64,000 nt of DNA from Lytechinus variegatus (Eukaryota > Echinodermata > Echinoidea > Temnopleuroida > Toxopneustidae), in assembly GCF_018143015.1 (NCBI RefSeq), contig NC_054743.1:43682922-43746921 (forward strand), given 5' to 3'. The position numbers were made by a program, and so were the translations under genes. Under the pieces are notes generated by a model that had not been told where the DNA came from, searched no databases, and saw nothing but the letters and a program-made list of their open reading frames with translations. This document shows positions 48,860-60,286 of this stretch, piece after piece. How positions within the stretch are numbered: position 1 is the first letter of the stretch; every line of letters begins with the position of its first letter.

Positions 48860-49170
48860 GGCTGGTATCCTATTCTTGAAGTTAAAATGAAGTTGAAGTT
48901 AAGATGAAGGTCTCCCACATTTCAAAATGAAGTATATTGATATATGTATATATATATATATATATATATGATTTTTTGCTATTTTTTGTAACAATTAAAT
49001 AAACAGAAATTTATCAGGTATAAATATATTCTAATTAGATTATTAGATTGTATATATGTATATGTTATTAATTATATCATTTACTTATTATGTTATACTA
49101 AGAAAAAATGATTTCACTTGTATATGCTTTAATTAGAATGTGGAAATAAATAAATCAAATCAAATCAAAA
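48860..49170 (+). mobile_element. LINE 3' tail, AAATC-repeat type
   Basis: The + strand ends GTGGAAATAAATAAATC plus tandem AAATC at 49140-49168. This closely matches the 3' terminus of the long LINE on the - strand (GTGGAAAAATAAATTC plus AAATC). The AT-rich sequence before it, including a TA microsatellite at 48950-48970, is of uncertain origin, so only the tail is secure and the start is a guess. Confidence 0.45.
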
Positions 49171-51019
49171 TTGTCAAAGAATATACAGGCGAGGGTATTG
49201 AGATAAATCATATCTATTTAACGAAAGCAGTAGCGTTACACTACCCTTTGCTCTACATTACTATGATTATTTTACCGAGTTTTGCAGACGAAATTCACAC
49301 TATACCAGTTCACAGAACTTCACACTAATCAAGGTGACCACATATCACAATAACTTATGTTATAGGGATGAGATATGATCAATCGTTAATGTATTGTAAT
49401 ATTATTGCAATTAAATAGGTCAAATACAAAGAAATAATCAAATTGAGGAAGTATGAGGTCAGATATCTCGACATAATTAGTTTAATTCAAGTTCAACACA
49501 TGACTCCCCCATAATTATTGCTACTCAAAATGCGCCTTGCACATGCACTCCTCAGTTGCTTCATCATCATGATCATGTCTGGGTTTTAATGAAAAAAAAT
49601 GTTTAGACAAATGGAAGTTCTTTTTTTCTTATTTTTTTAGAAGGGAAGGGTTAGCGGGGAGGGCATGAAAACGTGTGGAAAATATATCAAGGAAAGAGAG
49701 AACAATGAGTATTTGTTATATCACATCCCTAAAAAATGGCTCTTGATGATCATAAATGACATAAAGCTGAACAAATTATCATTCGATTATCATTAGGGCT
49801 TTCACCCTGCGTATTTTTTTTTATTATCAATTTGTATATATACACCCCATCGTATAAAAGTATTAATATGACCAGAAAAAAAAAAAACAGGAACCTTCAT
49901 TTTAAATACCTGAAAACCCCTTTAATTACAAAGCTCCTTGAATATAGGAGTGAGAAAAGTACCATGAAGATAAATCTAGCTTTAGAGACATTATATACAT
50001 CCCGCCAGTTTCTTCCACCAGCTCAGCCCCACACGTGTAATTTGTTGTTTGTCACAATAATGTGTCAAAAGTGGCACAACTGTTCGCTGTTGTAGACCCT
50101 ATTTCTGCTACACCTGGTCACACCGTGACGCGCTACGCCAATTATCATGATTATAAGGCTGTTCGATTCCAGCTGATGACCCCCTGCGTGTACAACCAAG
50201 AAACAGTTTTAATCAGGCATGGAGCTATATAAAAACTGTAATAGCTCTATGGTTTTAATTGGGCATTCTATAGAACAAGAAAAAATTTGAAGCAAGTGAC
50301 CTATATTGATGTCAACATGGGATTCTCCAGACCATGTTCATAATATCTTAGTAACGTTTCATCTGACTTCCATTATTATCATTGATGATGATGATAACGA
50401 TGATGCTATATCCCATTTTAATAACATATAGCACCGGCTAATATCGCCATAAGTTTGTACACAATTTGCACACCGTTTGTTTCTTGGGTTTTTTAAATTT
50501 TGTTTTGCCTTTTATTCATCATGTTCATTCTTGAGTTCTACTCTCATGAGTACAAGTAAAACAAACAAAAAAAAAAAAAAAACGTCAGTATGCCACTGGA
50601 GATAACAAGGCTCGTTTAACATTTTTGATGAAATAACATTTGATATCAGGCGCAGATCCAGAGTCTGACTTTTACTGGGTGCGATTTTGTCCGAAAAATA
50701 TGGCAAGTGGAAGATTAATAAACAAATAAACGAATAGATAAATCAATTAATAAATTAATGAAGAAATAAATTAATTCATTAAACATTCCGGAAAAAAAAA
50801 TCAATTGAAAATAAAGGGCATTTCGTTTAACGATAAATTTTACAAGCGAAGAAGAACAAATGGAAGAAAAAAAGTCATCACCTATAAAATTGGGCGCATG
50901 ACGAAATGTTAGAAGAGAAATTAATATATCAACATTCAATGTTTCAAGTTTAATATTTCTTAGATCGGCCTCGAATGTTTATGGCGGGAAAAGTACTATA
51001 AAAAACATGTCAAATTTAT
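49171..51019. other. Gene-free AT-rich stretch
   Basis: Nothing beyond low-complexity A/T runs (for example 50567-50582) and a short GATGAT run near 50385 is recognised. Confidence 0.3.
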
Positions 51020-51690
51020 AAGAAACAAAATAAGAATTTGAGTGATAATTTGTCAGACTCTCCTATTTGGAACTCTCGCTTCCCTCTTACATAATCATCA
51101 ATTGCTAATACACTTCGAAACTTCCAATTCAAATTTATTTACAGAAGAATTTTAACACAAGATTGTTTATTTGAAATTGGAGTCAAAGATTTTCCTTTAT
51201 GTAATTTCTGTGAAAGTCACGTTCAAACAATTGCTCATCTATTTCTGAGATGTGAATATGTAATTTCATTTTGGAACGAAGTTCACGAGTGGTTGAAGGC
51301 CAAGTATATCAAGTACACAATTCAGTGACATTGAAATTTGTTTTGGAGATATAACCCTCAATAATTTTCATCTTACCACTATTATCGTGTTGTTTGCAAA
51401 ATATTTCATTTATTCATGTAAATACAGGAATATCAAACCAATTTTACTCATTTTATGCTTGGTTTGGAAAAAAATCGAAACAACCCAGAGAATTATTGCT
51501 TTTAAACGTAATTTGATGAATGTGCATCGAAAAATTGGAATATTTTGTATAAAACATGAACCATTTATTTGAATTTGTTTGAAATGTATGCTATTTTTCA
51601 ATTATGATGTATCTGTGCATGTGATACTTATGTATGGAATGAGTTGAGAAATAAACAAATCTTGAAAAAGAAAAAAAGAAAAAGAAAATT
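51020..51690 (+). mobile_element. Decayed L1/Tx1-type LINE 3' end
   Basis: From about 51127 a frame reads FKFIYRRILTQDCLFEIGV, then FPLCNFC, then HLFLRCEYVISFWNEV. This C-x2-C...H-x4-C pattern with a following FW is typical of the C-terminal zinc-knuckle region of L1- and Tx1-group ORF2 proteins. The frame ends with TGA at about 51326, and the coding sequence continues in another frame (51387-51572, ...FCIKHEPFI). An AATAAA-like signal and an A-rich tail near 51650-51690 close the element. It is a 5'-truncated, frameshifted copy. Confidence 0.65.
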
Positions 51691-52576
51691 GTAAAGCCTG
51701 TCAAAATTTGATGGACATCATTCCACAAGAGGTGACGACTTCAATCAAATTTTCTTCTAATCCCACGGTTGCCCTACATTTATTTTTCGTGTTTCGGAAG
51801 TGCAAATGGTTTCGACACCATGGGGTGTGAGGCGAGATCAAGGGCCCACCTGGGGCCTTTCTCCGAGTAATTGGGCGTTATGGTCGGTGAACTATGCCCT
51901 TTATTCCTATCGTTGAATTTCAGTGAGAGCCGAAGGGGTTGGGCGAATTTGGGCATGTTATTAGCTACGAAGCTCCTACACGTTGACAAAACAGAATTGT
52001 CATCGAAATCCACAAAAAAATAATGTCCTCGCTTTGATTTCGTGTCCTACCAAATGAAAAGTGAAGGCTGAATTTTGCCATTTTCCTTTTCAATTTGTGT
52101 GTTTAATATGACAGCAACACTCGGATCTTTTTCCTTAAAATTAAGTTGTCAAATCAGACAACTTGTCTTGTCGAATGTTAATGAACCACCGCTACCTCCT
52201 CCCACCCCACCCCCCTCGATGATGCGGCGATTTCATGGGATTTCGGTCTGTTGGGGCGGGGTAGACGACCCTCTCCCATATAGACTGCTATGCAAATTCT
52301 GAAATTGGAAATCTTCCAATGGAATCAAAAGGGTCAGTTCATATCTAAAGAAGATATAATTATATAATATATAGGATATATATTATTATATAATCATATA
52401 CCCATATATGTTTATATTATCTACTATGTACCCTCTCCCACCTAAATCTCTGCTCGCTGAAGCCTTACACCTGCTCTCACCCCAACACCCTTCACGGAAA
52501 CGAGAGGATGGGGGGGGGGGGGGTCTCATGCACGACCCAGATTGGTAGCTTACTGGAGGAGACGGATATCGTCAAT
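51691..52576. other. Spacer between two LINEs
   Basis: There is no coding exon. A poly-C/T stretch lies at 52195-52216, a TATATA-rich palindromic stretch at 52358-52405 and a 14-base poly-G at 52510-52523. A 77-codon open frame on the - strand at 51780-52013 has no recognisable domain. Confidence 0.3.
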
Positions 52577-55500
52577 ATTTGATTTGATTTGATTTGAATT
52601 TATTTTTCCACTTTCGTTTACAATAACAAATCAAATATGACAATACATATCAATCAAGAAATAGTTACACAAAATCGAAAAATTAACAATAATTTGTCAA
52701 AAAAAGATAACAAAAGTGGGGGAACCTAAATTAAAAGCAAAGCTTGTATTGCTTAGGACCCAGTGAAATAACATTTTTTATTTATACAACATTAACAAAA
52801 AAATAAAAACAAATTTGTTGGTTGAAAAATACTTGATTTTGTAAGAAAAGAGAAAAAAAAATAAATAATGATAACGGTGACAATATTTATAATAGCAATT
52901 ATTATGCTATAGTAACTATAATCCTGCGAAGACGGACATGTAAAATAGAATATAGGACAGACAAAATTACAAAACACAAACATATAACAAGAACAAAAAA
53001 TTATAGCACAAAAATTAAACGAAAATTAAATATTTCATACCCTGAAGAATTACTGTCGAAACAAAATTGTCATAGCATCAGATAAAACATTTTAAAATTT
53101 AAATATTTAAATAAGGTAACACTGCGCGTATGGAATAAATAATAAAAGAAAGCAAGAGTGATAATGCAAAATCATTCAGATGATCAGGACAGATAATGTA
53201 TGGGTGCGCGCGTAGCAGGAACAATAACTTAATCTTTGTATTTTAAGAGTAACGATAATTTCAATCTTTTTTTAAATACATGTAAAGAAGGAGAATTTTT
53301 TAAGTAATCAGAAAAGGAATTCCAGAGGTTTGGACCTTCATATATAAACGTATTTTTAGCGAAGAGAGTTCTAAGCAAAGGCAAATGAAACTCTTCTGAT
53401 CGTCTCGTTGGGTAATAATGAATTGCGCGATTTCTTAAAAACATATTCTCGAAAGAATTTGGCAACAAATCGTTAGTATACTTAAACATAAATTGACCTA
53501 ATTGAAGCAGATATAAATCTTTTACTTTCAGAATACTACTATCATAGAAAAGTGGATCAGTATGAGCACGAAAATCTACTTGATTAATAATTCTAACCGC
53601 TCTTTTTTGCAACATTAAAAGTTTGTCTAAGATAGTTTGGTGAGCGTTGCCCCAAGCAAGTAAGCCGTAATTCAAATACGGTAATGTTAGAGAAAAATAT
53701 AATGTTAGTAAGGCAGAAGGTGGAAGTTGGATCTTTAGTCTATTTAGTATACCTATGTTGCGTGAAATCTTTTTAGAAATATTATCGATATGAATCTTCC
53801 ATGAAAGCTTATTGTCAATTATTACACCAAGAAACTTAGAATATAATACCTTTTCTAAGGGAGTGTCATCAAAAACTATATCAGCTGGTAAGGCATCAAT
53901 TGAATTACTAAAAAGGATATATTTGGTCTTTTCTAAATTTAGAGATAATCTATTTGCTCGAATCCACTGAGTAATGTTTTTTAGTTCAGTATTCACAATT
54001 TCAACAAGGGTGTTTGGATTTGAATGAGAGAAAAACAAGTTTGTATCGTCAGCAAATAATATAAAAGATGCCATATCTGATGATCTATAAAAATCGTTGA
54101 TATAGATAATAAACAATAGAGGGCCTAGCAAACTCCCTTGAGGGACACCACAAGTAATATCCCGCAATTCAGAGGAACAGCCATTCAGAAAAATATATTG
54201 TTTTCTATTGGAAAGATAACTCCTGAACCACTCCAAAGCCTTCCCACGTATACCATAATGTGAAAGTTTATGAAGTAAAATGTTGTGGTTGATAGTGTCG
54301 AAGGCCTTGGAGAAGTCCAGGAGTATTCCAACCATATGAGAAGATGAATCGAGAGCATGGGCTACCTTTTCAACAAGTGATAATAACGCATGATTTGTAC
54401 TATGTTTTGCTCTAAACCCATATTGATTTTCACAAAAAATATCATGATCATTTAAAAAAGCAATTGTTCTTTTATATATCAATTTTTCTAAAACTTTTGA
54501 GAGGGATGACAATAAAGATATAGGGCGATAATTGTTCACATCTTGATTGTCGCCTTTTTTAAACAATGGAATGACCTTTGCTATCTTCATCGTATTTGGC
54601 ACTATCCCATCTAAAAAAGACAAATTAAATATATGTACGAGTGGATCAACAATAAAAGGTATTATCCCCTTTAATATAACATTGTTGATACTATCAAAAC
54701 CAGAACTCTTTCTGTTATTCAAATGAGAAACAATATCCATTACCTCATTCCTGTGAGTTGGAACAAAGAAAATAGAGCTTGAATTTGGAGGATTTAAAAA
54801 ATCTCTAAAAGATTTATTTGATGTAGGTATTTTTTGTGCTAACTTCTCACCAATTAAGGAAAAATGTGTATTAAACAGGTTAGCAATTAGGTTGGGATTA
54901 TCGATTACATCATTATCTCTTTTTATCTTAGTAATTTCATTTTTGTTTTTGGTTAAATTCATAGCTTGTTTGAGGACTTTCCAGGTATTCTGCATGTCGC
55001 GTTTATACAACTCTAAGCGACTTGTAAAATATTTCTTCTTTTCAAAACGCAAAATTCTGGTTAAAGCATTCTTATATGAAGTATATTTTTGTTTTGTTCT
55101 ATCTGTAAATTCGGATTTGTATTTGTAGTACAATTTATTCTTTTTATTTATACACTTTAAAAGAGATTTCGATATCCAGGGAAGTCTAGGAGTAATTTTA
55201 TAATTTGTTTGACATTTTTGAAGGGGAATACACGCATCTAGTTCTTTATTCAGAATATCTAAAAATATGTTGTACGAACTATTAACATTATCAGTGTTGT
55301 AGACATTTGACCAGTCTACGTGTTCTAAACTCGCTCCGAGTCTAGCTATGTTTTCAGGGGAAGCTTGACGTCTTAATTTGGGAGGCTGTCCACCACTACT
55401 TAAATTAGAAAGAGTAAACTGAGAGAAAATTGGGTAATGATCAGATATATCAGACAGTATGACATATGAATTGGGATGCGGAATAATGTTACTGAAGATA

Positions 55501-56213
55501 TTATCAATCAATGTTGCCGATACATTAGTGACACGAGTTGGCTTAGTAACAAGAGGAAAGAATGCATTTGATAAAAATGTTTCTAAAAAATCATGACATG
55601 AACTTTCATTATTATATTTTAGTAAGTTGATATTGAAGTCGCCCATTATACAACAATCTTTATTATTCATTACTGGATTATGCAAAATATTCCTGAGGGA
55701 TGACAGGAAGTCAATGTTATTGCTATTTGGAGGGCGGTAAATTACACCAATTATCATATTTCTCCGGCCTGGCAATTGGATTTCAATAAAAAGGGATTCT
55801 AAGATATCATTCATTATAGTAACATCCTTGCAAATGTTGAAAGAATATTTTTTTGAAACGTATAGGCCAACACCGCCCCCAGACTTTTCTATCCGACTAT
55901 TGAAAATAAAATCGTGTTCATATAAGGCAAAAGGTGGGTTAGGATTCGTGGACAACCAAGTCTCAGTGAGCCCAATTACAGAGGGAAGACATTGAGATGA
56001 ATTATCTAAGAGCAATTGAAAATCATCAAAGTGTCTATTAATGCTTCTAATATTCAAATGAAATAAAGAAAATATATTTTTATCGTTATTATTGCACAAA
56101 ATGTTTTTAAATTGCTCGTTAGAAATATACTCAGTTAAGGAATTGGCTATAGCATCGTCGTATTGATCATCTGGAAGAGAATTAAACGCTAAATGATTAT
56201 GTAATGTATCCAT
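52577..56213 (-). mobile_element. LINE of the CR1/L2-jockey group, near-complete
   Basis: The 3' end on the - strand is at about 52577 and is formed by tandem AAATC after an AATAAA signal (complement at 52598-52603). The 3' untranslated part of about 650 bp is A/T-rich and followed upstream by the ORF at 56213-53229. The 5' end lies beyond 56213, but no ORF1 or target-site duplication was identified, so the left limit of transcription is unknown. It is oriented opposite to the tubulin exon. Confidence 0.8.
53229..56213 (-). CDS. LINE ORF2: endonuclease plus reverse transcriptase, 994 residues
   Basis: This protein nicks DNA and reverse-transcribes its own RNA at the nick. Residues 50-265 form an apurinic-like endonuclease: LNIRS (53-57), TETW (83-86), GDFN (191-194) and SDH (257-259). 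Reverse transcriptase covers about 545-770: PLFKKGD, NYRPISLLS (561-569), LLDFSKAFDT (631-640), GVPQGS (689-694) and the catalytic FADD (720-723). The C-terminal part (to 994) contains FLGVIID and PYLNYGLLAWGN. No RNase H domain or zinc knuckle is visible, which fits CR1/L2-like elements. The ATG is preceded at once by an in-frame TAA. The frame is uninterrupted with all catalytic motifs present, so the copy may be young. Confidence 0.93.
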   Translation of the reverse strand: MDTLHNHLAFNSLPDDQYDDAIANSLTEYISNEQFKNILCNNNDKNIFSLFHLNIRSINRHFDDFQLLLDNSSQCLPSVIGLTETWLSTNPNPPFALYEHDFIFNSRIEKSGGGVGLYVSKKYSFNICKDVTIMNDILESLFIEIQLPGRRNMIIGVIYRPPNSNNIDFLSSLRNILHNPVMNNKDCCIMGDFNINLLKYNNESSCHDFLETFLSNAFFPLVTKPTRVTNVSATLIDNIFSNIIPHPNSYVILSDISDHYPIFSQFTLSNLSSGGQPPKLRRQASPENIARLGASLEHVDWSNVYNTDNVNSSYNIFLDILNKELDACIPLQKCQTNYKITPRLPWISKSLLKCINKKNKLYYKYKSEFTDRTKQKYTSYKNALTRILRFEKKKYFTSRLELYKRDMQNTWKVLKQAMNLTKNKNEITKIKRDNDVIDNPNLIANLFNTHFSLIGEKLAQKIPTSNKSFRDFLNPPNSSSIFFVPTHRNEVMDIVSHLNNRKSSGFDSINNVILKGIIPFIVDPLVHIFNLSFLDGIVPNTMKIAKVIPLFKKGDNQDVNNYRPISLLSSLSKVLEKLIYKRTIAFLNDHDIFCENQYGFRAKHSTNHALLSLVEKVAHALDSSSHMVGILLDFSKAFDTINHNILLHKLSHYGIRGKALEWFRSYLSNRKQYIFLNGCSSELRDITCGVPQGSLLGPLLFIIYINDFYRSSDMASFILFADDTNLFFSHSNPNTLVEIVNTELKNITQWIRANRLSLNLEKTKYILFSNSIDALPADIVFDDTPLEKVLYSKFLGVIIDNKLSWKIHIDNISKKISRNIGILNRLKIQLPPSALLTLYFSLTLPYLNYGLLAWGNAHQTILDKLLMLQKRAVRIINQVDFRAHTDPLFYDSSILKVKDLYLLQLGQFMFKYTNDLLPNSFENMFLRNRAIHYYPTRRSEEFHLPLLRTLFAKNTFIYEGPNLWNSFSDYLKNSPSLHVFKKRLKLSLLLKYKD

Positions 56214-58380
56214 TTAAACCATTGATAATACGAGCGTTTTGTGACGGGTAGAAAATACAACAAATATGATAAAGCACAGTATCTTGGAGAGGTGATTCAG
56301 AGTATAGACCTACTATTCCGGCGAGGGTATGAAAGAAAAAGGTAAGACAAAACAAAACATGTAAATGTGAACAGATACAAACGGAATACAAACACATAAC
56401 ATTTACAAAAACATATGAATTAAAAAAGATCTTCGCAGGATTAAAAAATACATGACTCAGGTATGAGAAATCGTAATACATCATTACAAAAAACACGAAA
56501 TTTGAGCTCCCTGGTAGTAAACGAAGTTTAAGAAATAGATTTTCAATAAAGCAGATAGAAAAAAAAGAGATTTTTGTAGATGTAAAGGAAACACATTATG
56601 AATTAATACTTAATGTAGGAAACAAAGGAAGGGGAGAGAGAGAGGAGATTGCAAGTGAAAGGGGAGAAACAAAATTGAATCTTCTTCAACGTCATAGTGA
56701 AACAAATATATGACAACTTTGCACTAACTACAATATATACACTATCAATATACTCATATCAACTGCCTCTTACGAACATAAGAACAGAACAAGAACAAAG
56801 TTAATTTTTTATAACATGCAACAATTATTGGAAAAATGATCACGACAACTAAGAACTGTCGAAAAAAAATCTAAGAATGATTTGATCTGTTAAAGATAGT
56901 TTTCTTCTATTTTTTTTTATTGAAAACGAGATTTGTTTATAAAAGAAATCAACAGAAAAAAAAGGATAAGGATAGTTAAGATAATTTCAAACAGTAAAAA
57001 GTAAAACTGAGTGTCTTAAGAGAACGCAACCCGCTAAATTTATTAAACAATTACGCCATCCATAAAGGACGAATACATTTAATTTGTGCTACCTAGATGA
57101 AAATCTAATTAAGTATTCCGTAATGGCCAACAAATCTGCCATACAACAGATGCATTTAGCATGCCACGAAGAAATGAAAACAGATGGAAATAAATAAGCG
57201 AACAAATAAAAAAATAAAAATACATAGATGCATATAGGGAGGTTCATATACAGCTTTCAGAGTATAGGAGTAAATACATCAATAATTATACTTCATTAAG
57301 TAGGCGTGACGATATAATGAATACTTGCCAACATTTATGAAGCTTGTCATTAGAGCTGTGATAGAACATGAATTATCAAAAGGTAAGGTAACGGTCATTG
57401 CCTTGGTAAATCAGTAAGGTATTCAATTTTGTCTCCCTGATCGTTTGCACCGGAGATGCCAACCATTCCGGAACACTCATGAGAATAAAAATAAAATACG
57501 ACGAGCCGAAGAGCCAAACAAAATAGTTTTAATCGTAAGAAATCAAGAAGTGCAGCCAGACTCCTTTGCCTAGCCATCAATTTAAGAAGAACCGTACCTA
57601 CATGAGAATAAATTGTATTAAGTGTTCCACATGCCTAGCGAATCTGTGTATATGAGCATGCCATAATAAAGGGATATTCACAAACGTAACAGACACCTAC
57701 AAAGAATTAAACTAATCAAAATAAACAAATGCACAACAAAACGCATACCACTTACGAAGTCATTCTGTGCAACGAGAATGAATGTTACGTAATAGCACGT
57801 GTGGGAAGAGAAAATATGAAACATTGCGCTCGAAAACAACCCTTGTATAGATATGAAACTTTCCAAGTTCTCTTCATTTATTTTCATGCTGCGATTCGAG
57901 GTGTGTTGGAAAGCTGTTTGGCTGCCATTATATATATTTACTGAGGATAATCACCGACCTATGTTTGAGTTCACATTTCATGGTTGATTGACATATTTAT
58001 AGAGATGCTGAAGCAACCGCTCCTTGATTAATTATTACTCTTGAAATTATTGAGGAAGTATAAACGATTATGTTAGCATCCGGTCGCGATTGAATGTCGC
58101 TGATTATAGTTGAGGGTGATAGAGTCAATACCTTCAAGCAAAAGTTGAGGATTGCTCGTCTTATTTTCATATCATTTTCCGGTGATATATACCACTTTGT
58201 TTTCAGCTATGAAAGTTGGAAATCCGGTAAGATTTTTTTGCTATCCGACACTCACAGTGACAGGTCAGCACTGCATCACTTCGTATTGTTTTTTTGCTGT
58301 CTGACTCCCCCCCCCCCCCCCGTAGTCATGTAAAGAATATCTCCGTCAAATTCGACTTCGAAAAAACGAAGTCACAAAAG
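56214..58380. other. Upstream flank of the LINE; no gene recognised
   Basis: Part of this stretch, up to perhaps 56.5-57.6 kb, may be LINE 5' sequence, but no ORF1 with coiled-coil or zinc-knuckle features was found. A 14-base poly-C tract ends at about 58321, followed by GTAGTCATG. Confidence 0.3.
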
Positions 58381-58607
58381 TCGATACAATTAGCAGTTTT
58401 GCTTTTATCAATTTGTATGCAGGCTTTTTATTCTACAATGATAAGTATTTTATTTCACAAAAGGATACTATGACATTGAAATATCTCGTAATATGATATT
58501 TATTACGAGATATTCTAATGTCATAGTATCATTTTGTGAAAAAAATGCTTACCATTGTAGAATAAAAAGCGTGTATACAAAGTGATACCCCCCGCCCATT
58601 GTATCGA
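58381..58607. mobile_element. 227-bp palindromic MITE
   Basis: TCGATACAAT (58381-58390) pairs with ATTGTATCGA (58598-58607). Inside, AGGCTTTTTATTCTACAATG pairs with CATTGTAGAATAAAAAGCG, and GATACTATGACATT pairs with AATGTCATAGTATC, down to a small AT loop near 58498. The imperfect, nearly full-length hairpin suggests an aged foldback element. It lies about 240 bp upstream of the tubulin exon. Confidence 0.75.
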
Positions 58608-58850
58608 ATTTTGAGACTACATTTATGACCTGTAATGATGTAGGCCTATACCGAAACATCGATTATAAAAATGAATAATCACATAAAGTAACAAATTATC
58701 GAGAAGATCAATCACTGAATGAAACAAAAATTACCATGGTTCCTATTTTTGCCCTATTTCTTCAAATTCTGGAAATAACTTTTTAGATTCCAATTATCTA
58801 ACATCTCATATTTTTCTTATACCCCCCCCCCCCCTCTTTCTTTCAAATAG

Positions 58851-59085
58851 CGTGAATGTATCTCTGTCCACGTTGGCCAAGCCGGATGTCAGATCGGCAA
58901 TGCCTGCTGGGAGCTGTACTGTCTTGAGCACGGCATCCAGCCCGATGGATATCTTCCAAATGGGAATAACTCCTCCTCCACCTCAAAGTCGACCGATGAG
59001 GCCTTCAATACCTTCTTCAGCGAGACGGGATCAGGAAAGCATGTTCCTCGTGCCATCTTCGTCGATCTCGAGCCGACCGTCATCG
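58851..59085 (+). CDS. Alpha-tubulin, internal exon encoding residues 2-79
   Basis: Alpha-tubulin pairs with beta-tubulin to build microtubules and binds GTP non-exchangeably. After an acceptor (CAAATAG|CGTGAA) the frame reads [33 protein letters not shown], then [19 protein letters not shown] and VDLEPTVI, with donor ATCG|GTAAGG; 78 codons plus one base. GQAGCQIGN supplies the N-terminal nucleotide-binding loop, and E71 (VDLEPTVI region) belongs to the GTP-contacting segment. The H1-S2 loop is atypical: [19 protein letters not shown] in place of the usual QMPSDKTIGGGDDSF. It is four residues longer, with Asn where acetylated Lys40 normally lies. The frame is open and both splice sites are good, so it looks functional. 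Met1 must come from an upstream exon; the next exon would begin within the Asp codon after I79 but is not found before 64000. Confidence 0.88.
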
Positions 59086-59299
59086 GTAAGGCCACCTATT
59101 TTGATAATGACTCAACATTTTAAGAGAAAAAAAATGGTACAGCTTTGCATCTTAGGCAATGGCCATTGCCACTGAAATCAACTGAATAAAACGTTAAAGG
59201 TGCAATTTTGCTCCTTTCTGGAACGAAGGGTGCAGACATGCACCTACAAAGGGGTGAAGTTGCACCTATCATATACCATTGTGGCATTCGGGATGTTGG

Positions 59300-59995
59300 T
59301 TGGCACATTGAGGAAGAATGGAGGTCATGACGACGAAGTTGTTGGTGGTGAAGATGGTGGTGCTATACTTGTGCAGTAATGGTAGTTATAGTGATGAGAA
59401 TTGTGAGGGTTTAAAAAAAAACAAGGACGGTGGTTGTACAGTTTTGAGGACGGTCAGTATGAACACGGTAAAAAAGGTGGTGATAACGAGTTCTCGAAGT
59501 GAGGACGTTAGTAATAAGGACGGTCGGTGTGAGAACGTTCAGAATAGGAAGTCAATGTCGATGATAGCATCAGCGATAATAGTGAATACGAAACGAAACC
59601 GGTAGTTATGTAAGAGAACAGTACGAACAGTGGTAATAATAGTTAGTTTTTTTTTACGAAATCGGTATAAAGAGAGGATGGTAAGAGAACGATGAGAAAA
59701 TGACGTCAATATAAATGAGAACAGTGGAAATAATGGGGGAGATTTCGTTGGCGGTAGTTATATAAGGGCGGACGGTAATAGAACGATAAGAAAAAGACGT
59801 CGATATAGATGAGAACAATGGTGAAAGTGGGGAGTTTTCGAAAAGAGGACGGTAGTTATACGGACAATCGGTATGAGAACGTTACGAAAAGGACGTCAAT
59901 ATAGATGTTAGGGTGTTTTCGAAATGCTGATGGTAGTTATAAGGATAGTTATAAGGACAGATGAGAACGTCATTTCTGTACCGTTCTCATATAGC
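59300..59995. repeat. Degenerate GA-rich minisatellite
   Basis: Words such as GGACGGTAGTTATA, GAGAACGTTACGAAAAGG and ACGTCAATATAGATGAGAAC recur many times with variable spacing of about 60-120 bp. The 95-codon open frame at 59318-59605 is a by-product of the repeat. It lies in the intron after the tubulin exon. Confidence 0.6.
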
Positions 59996-60004
59996 GACCG
60001 TCCT

Positions 60005-60286
60005 ATAATAATAATATAGGATATTTATATTGCGCACATTTCCACCTTGTTAGGTGCTCGAGGCGCTCCTATATTACCCGGCTAAGCTAGGCGTTCATAG
60101 CGCACACAGCTTCTTAAGGAATTACTTCCTACCGGTACCCATTTACCTCACCTGGGTCGAGTGCAGCACATCGTGGATCAGTTTCTTGCTGAAGGAAATT
60201 ACGCCATGGCTGGGATTCGAACCCACGACCCTCTGTTTCAAAGTCCGAAGACTAATCCACTGGGCCACAACGCTCCTATAACCACC
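60005..60286 (-). mobile_element. tRNA-derived SINE
   Basis: On the - strand the element starts GGAGCGTTGTGGCCCAGTGG (box A region). A loop CTTTGAA (anticodon TTG) follows, then a clear box B GGTTCGAATCCC. A unique body runs to about 60020 and ends in ATT-type repeats (TATTATTATTAT, about 60005-60015). The tRNA-like head is better preserved than in the copy at 14445, but the 3' acceptor half is missing, so it is not a tRNA gene. The + strand open frame at 60054-60281 is a shadow. Confidence 0.75.

Noticed and set aside
57395-57580. 61-codon frame as LINE ORF1
   Set aside because: It is too short and has no coiled coil, RNA-binding or zinc-knuckle features.
58852-59175. 107-codon Ser/Pro-rich open frame
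   Set aside because: It is an alternative frame over the alpha-tubulin exon.
60170-60285. tRNA-Gln-like sequence on the - strand
   Set aside because: The tRNA-like head runs directly into a SINE body with no acceptor 3' half.
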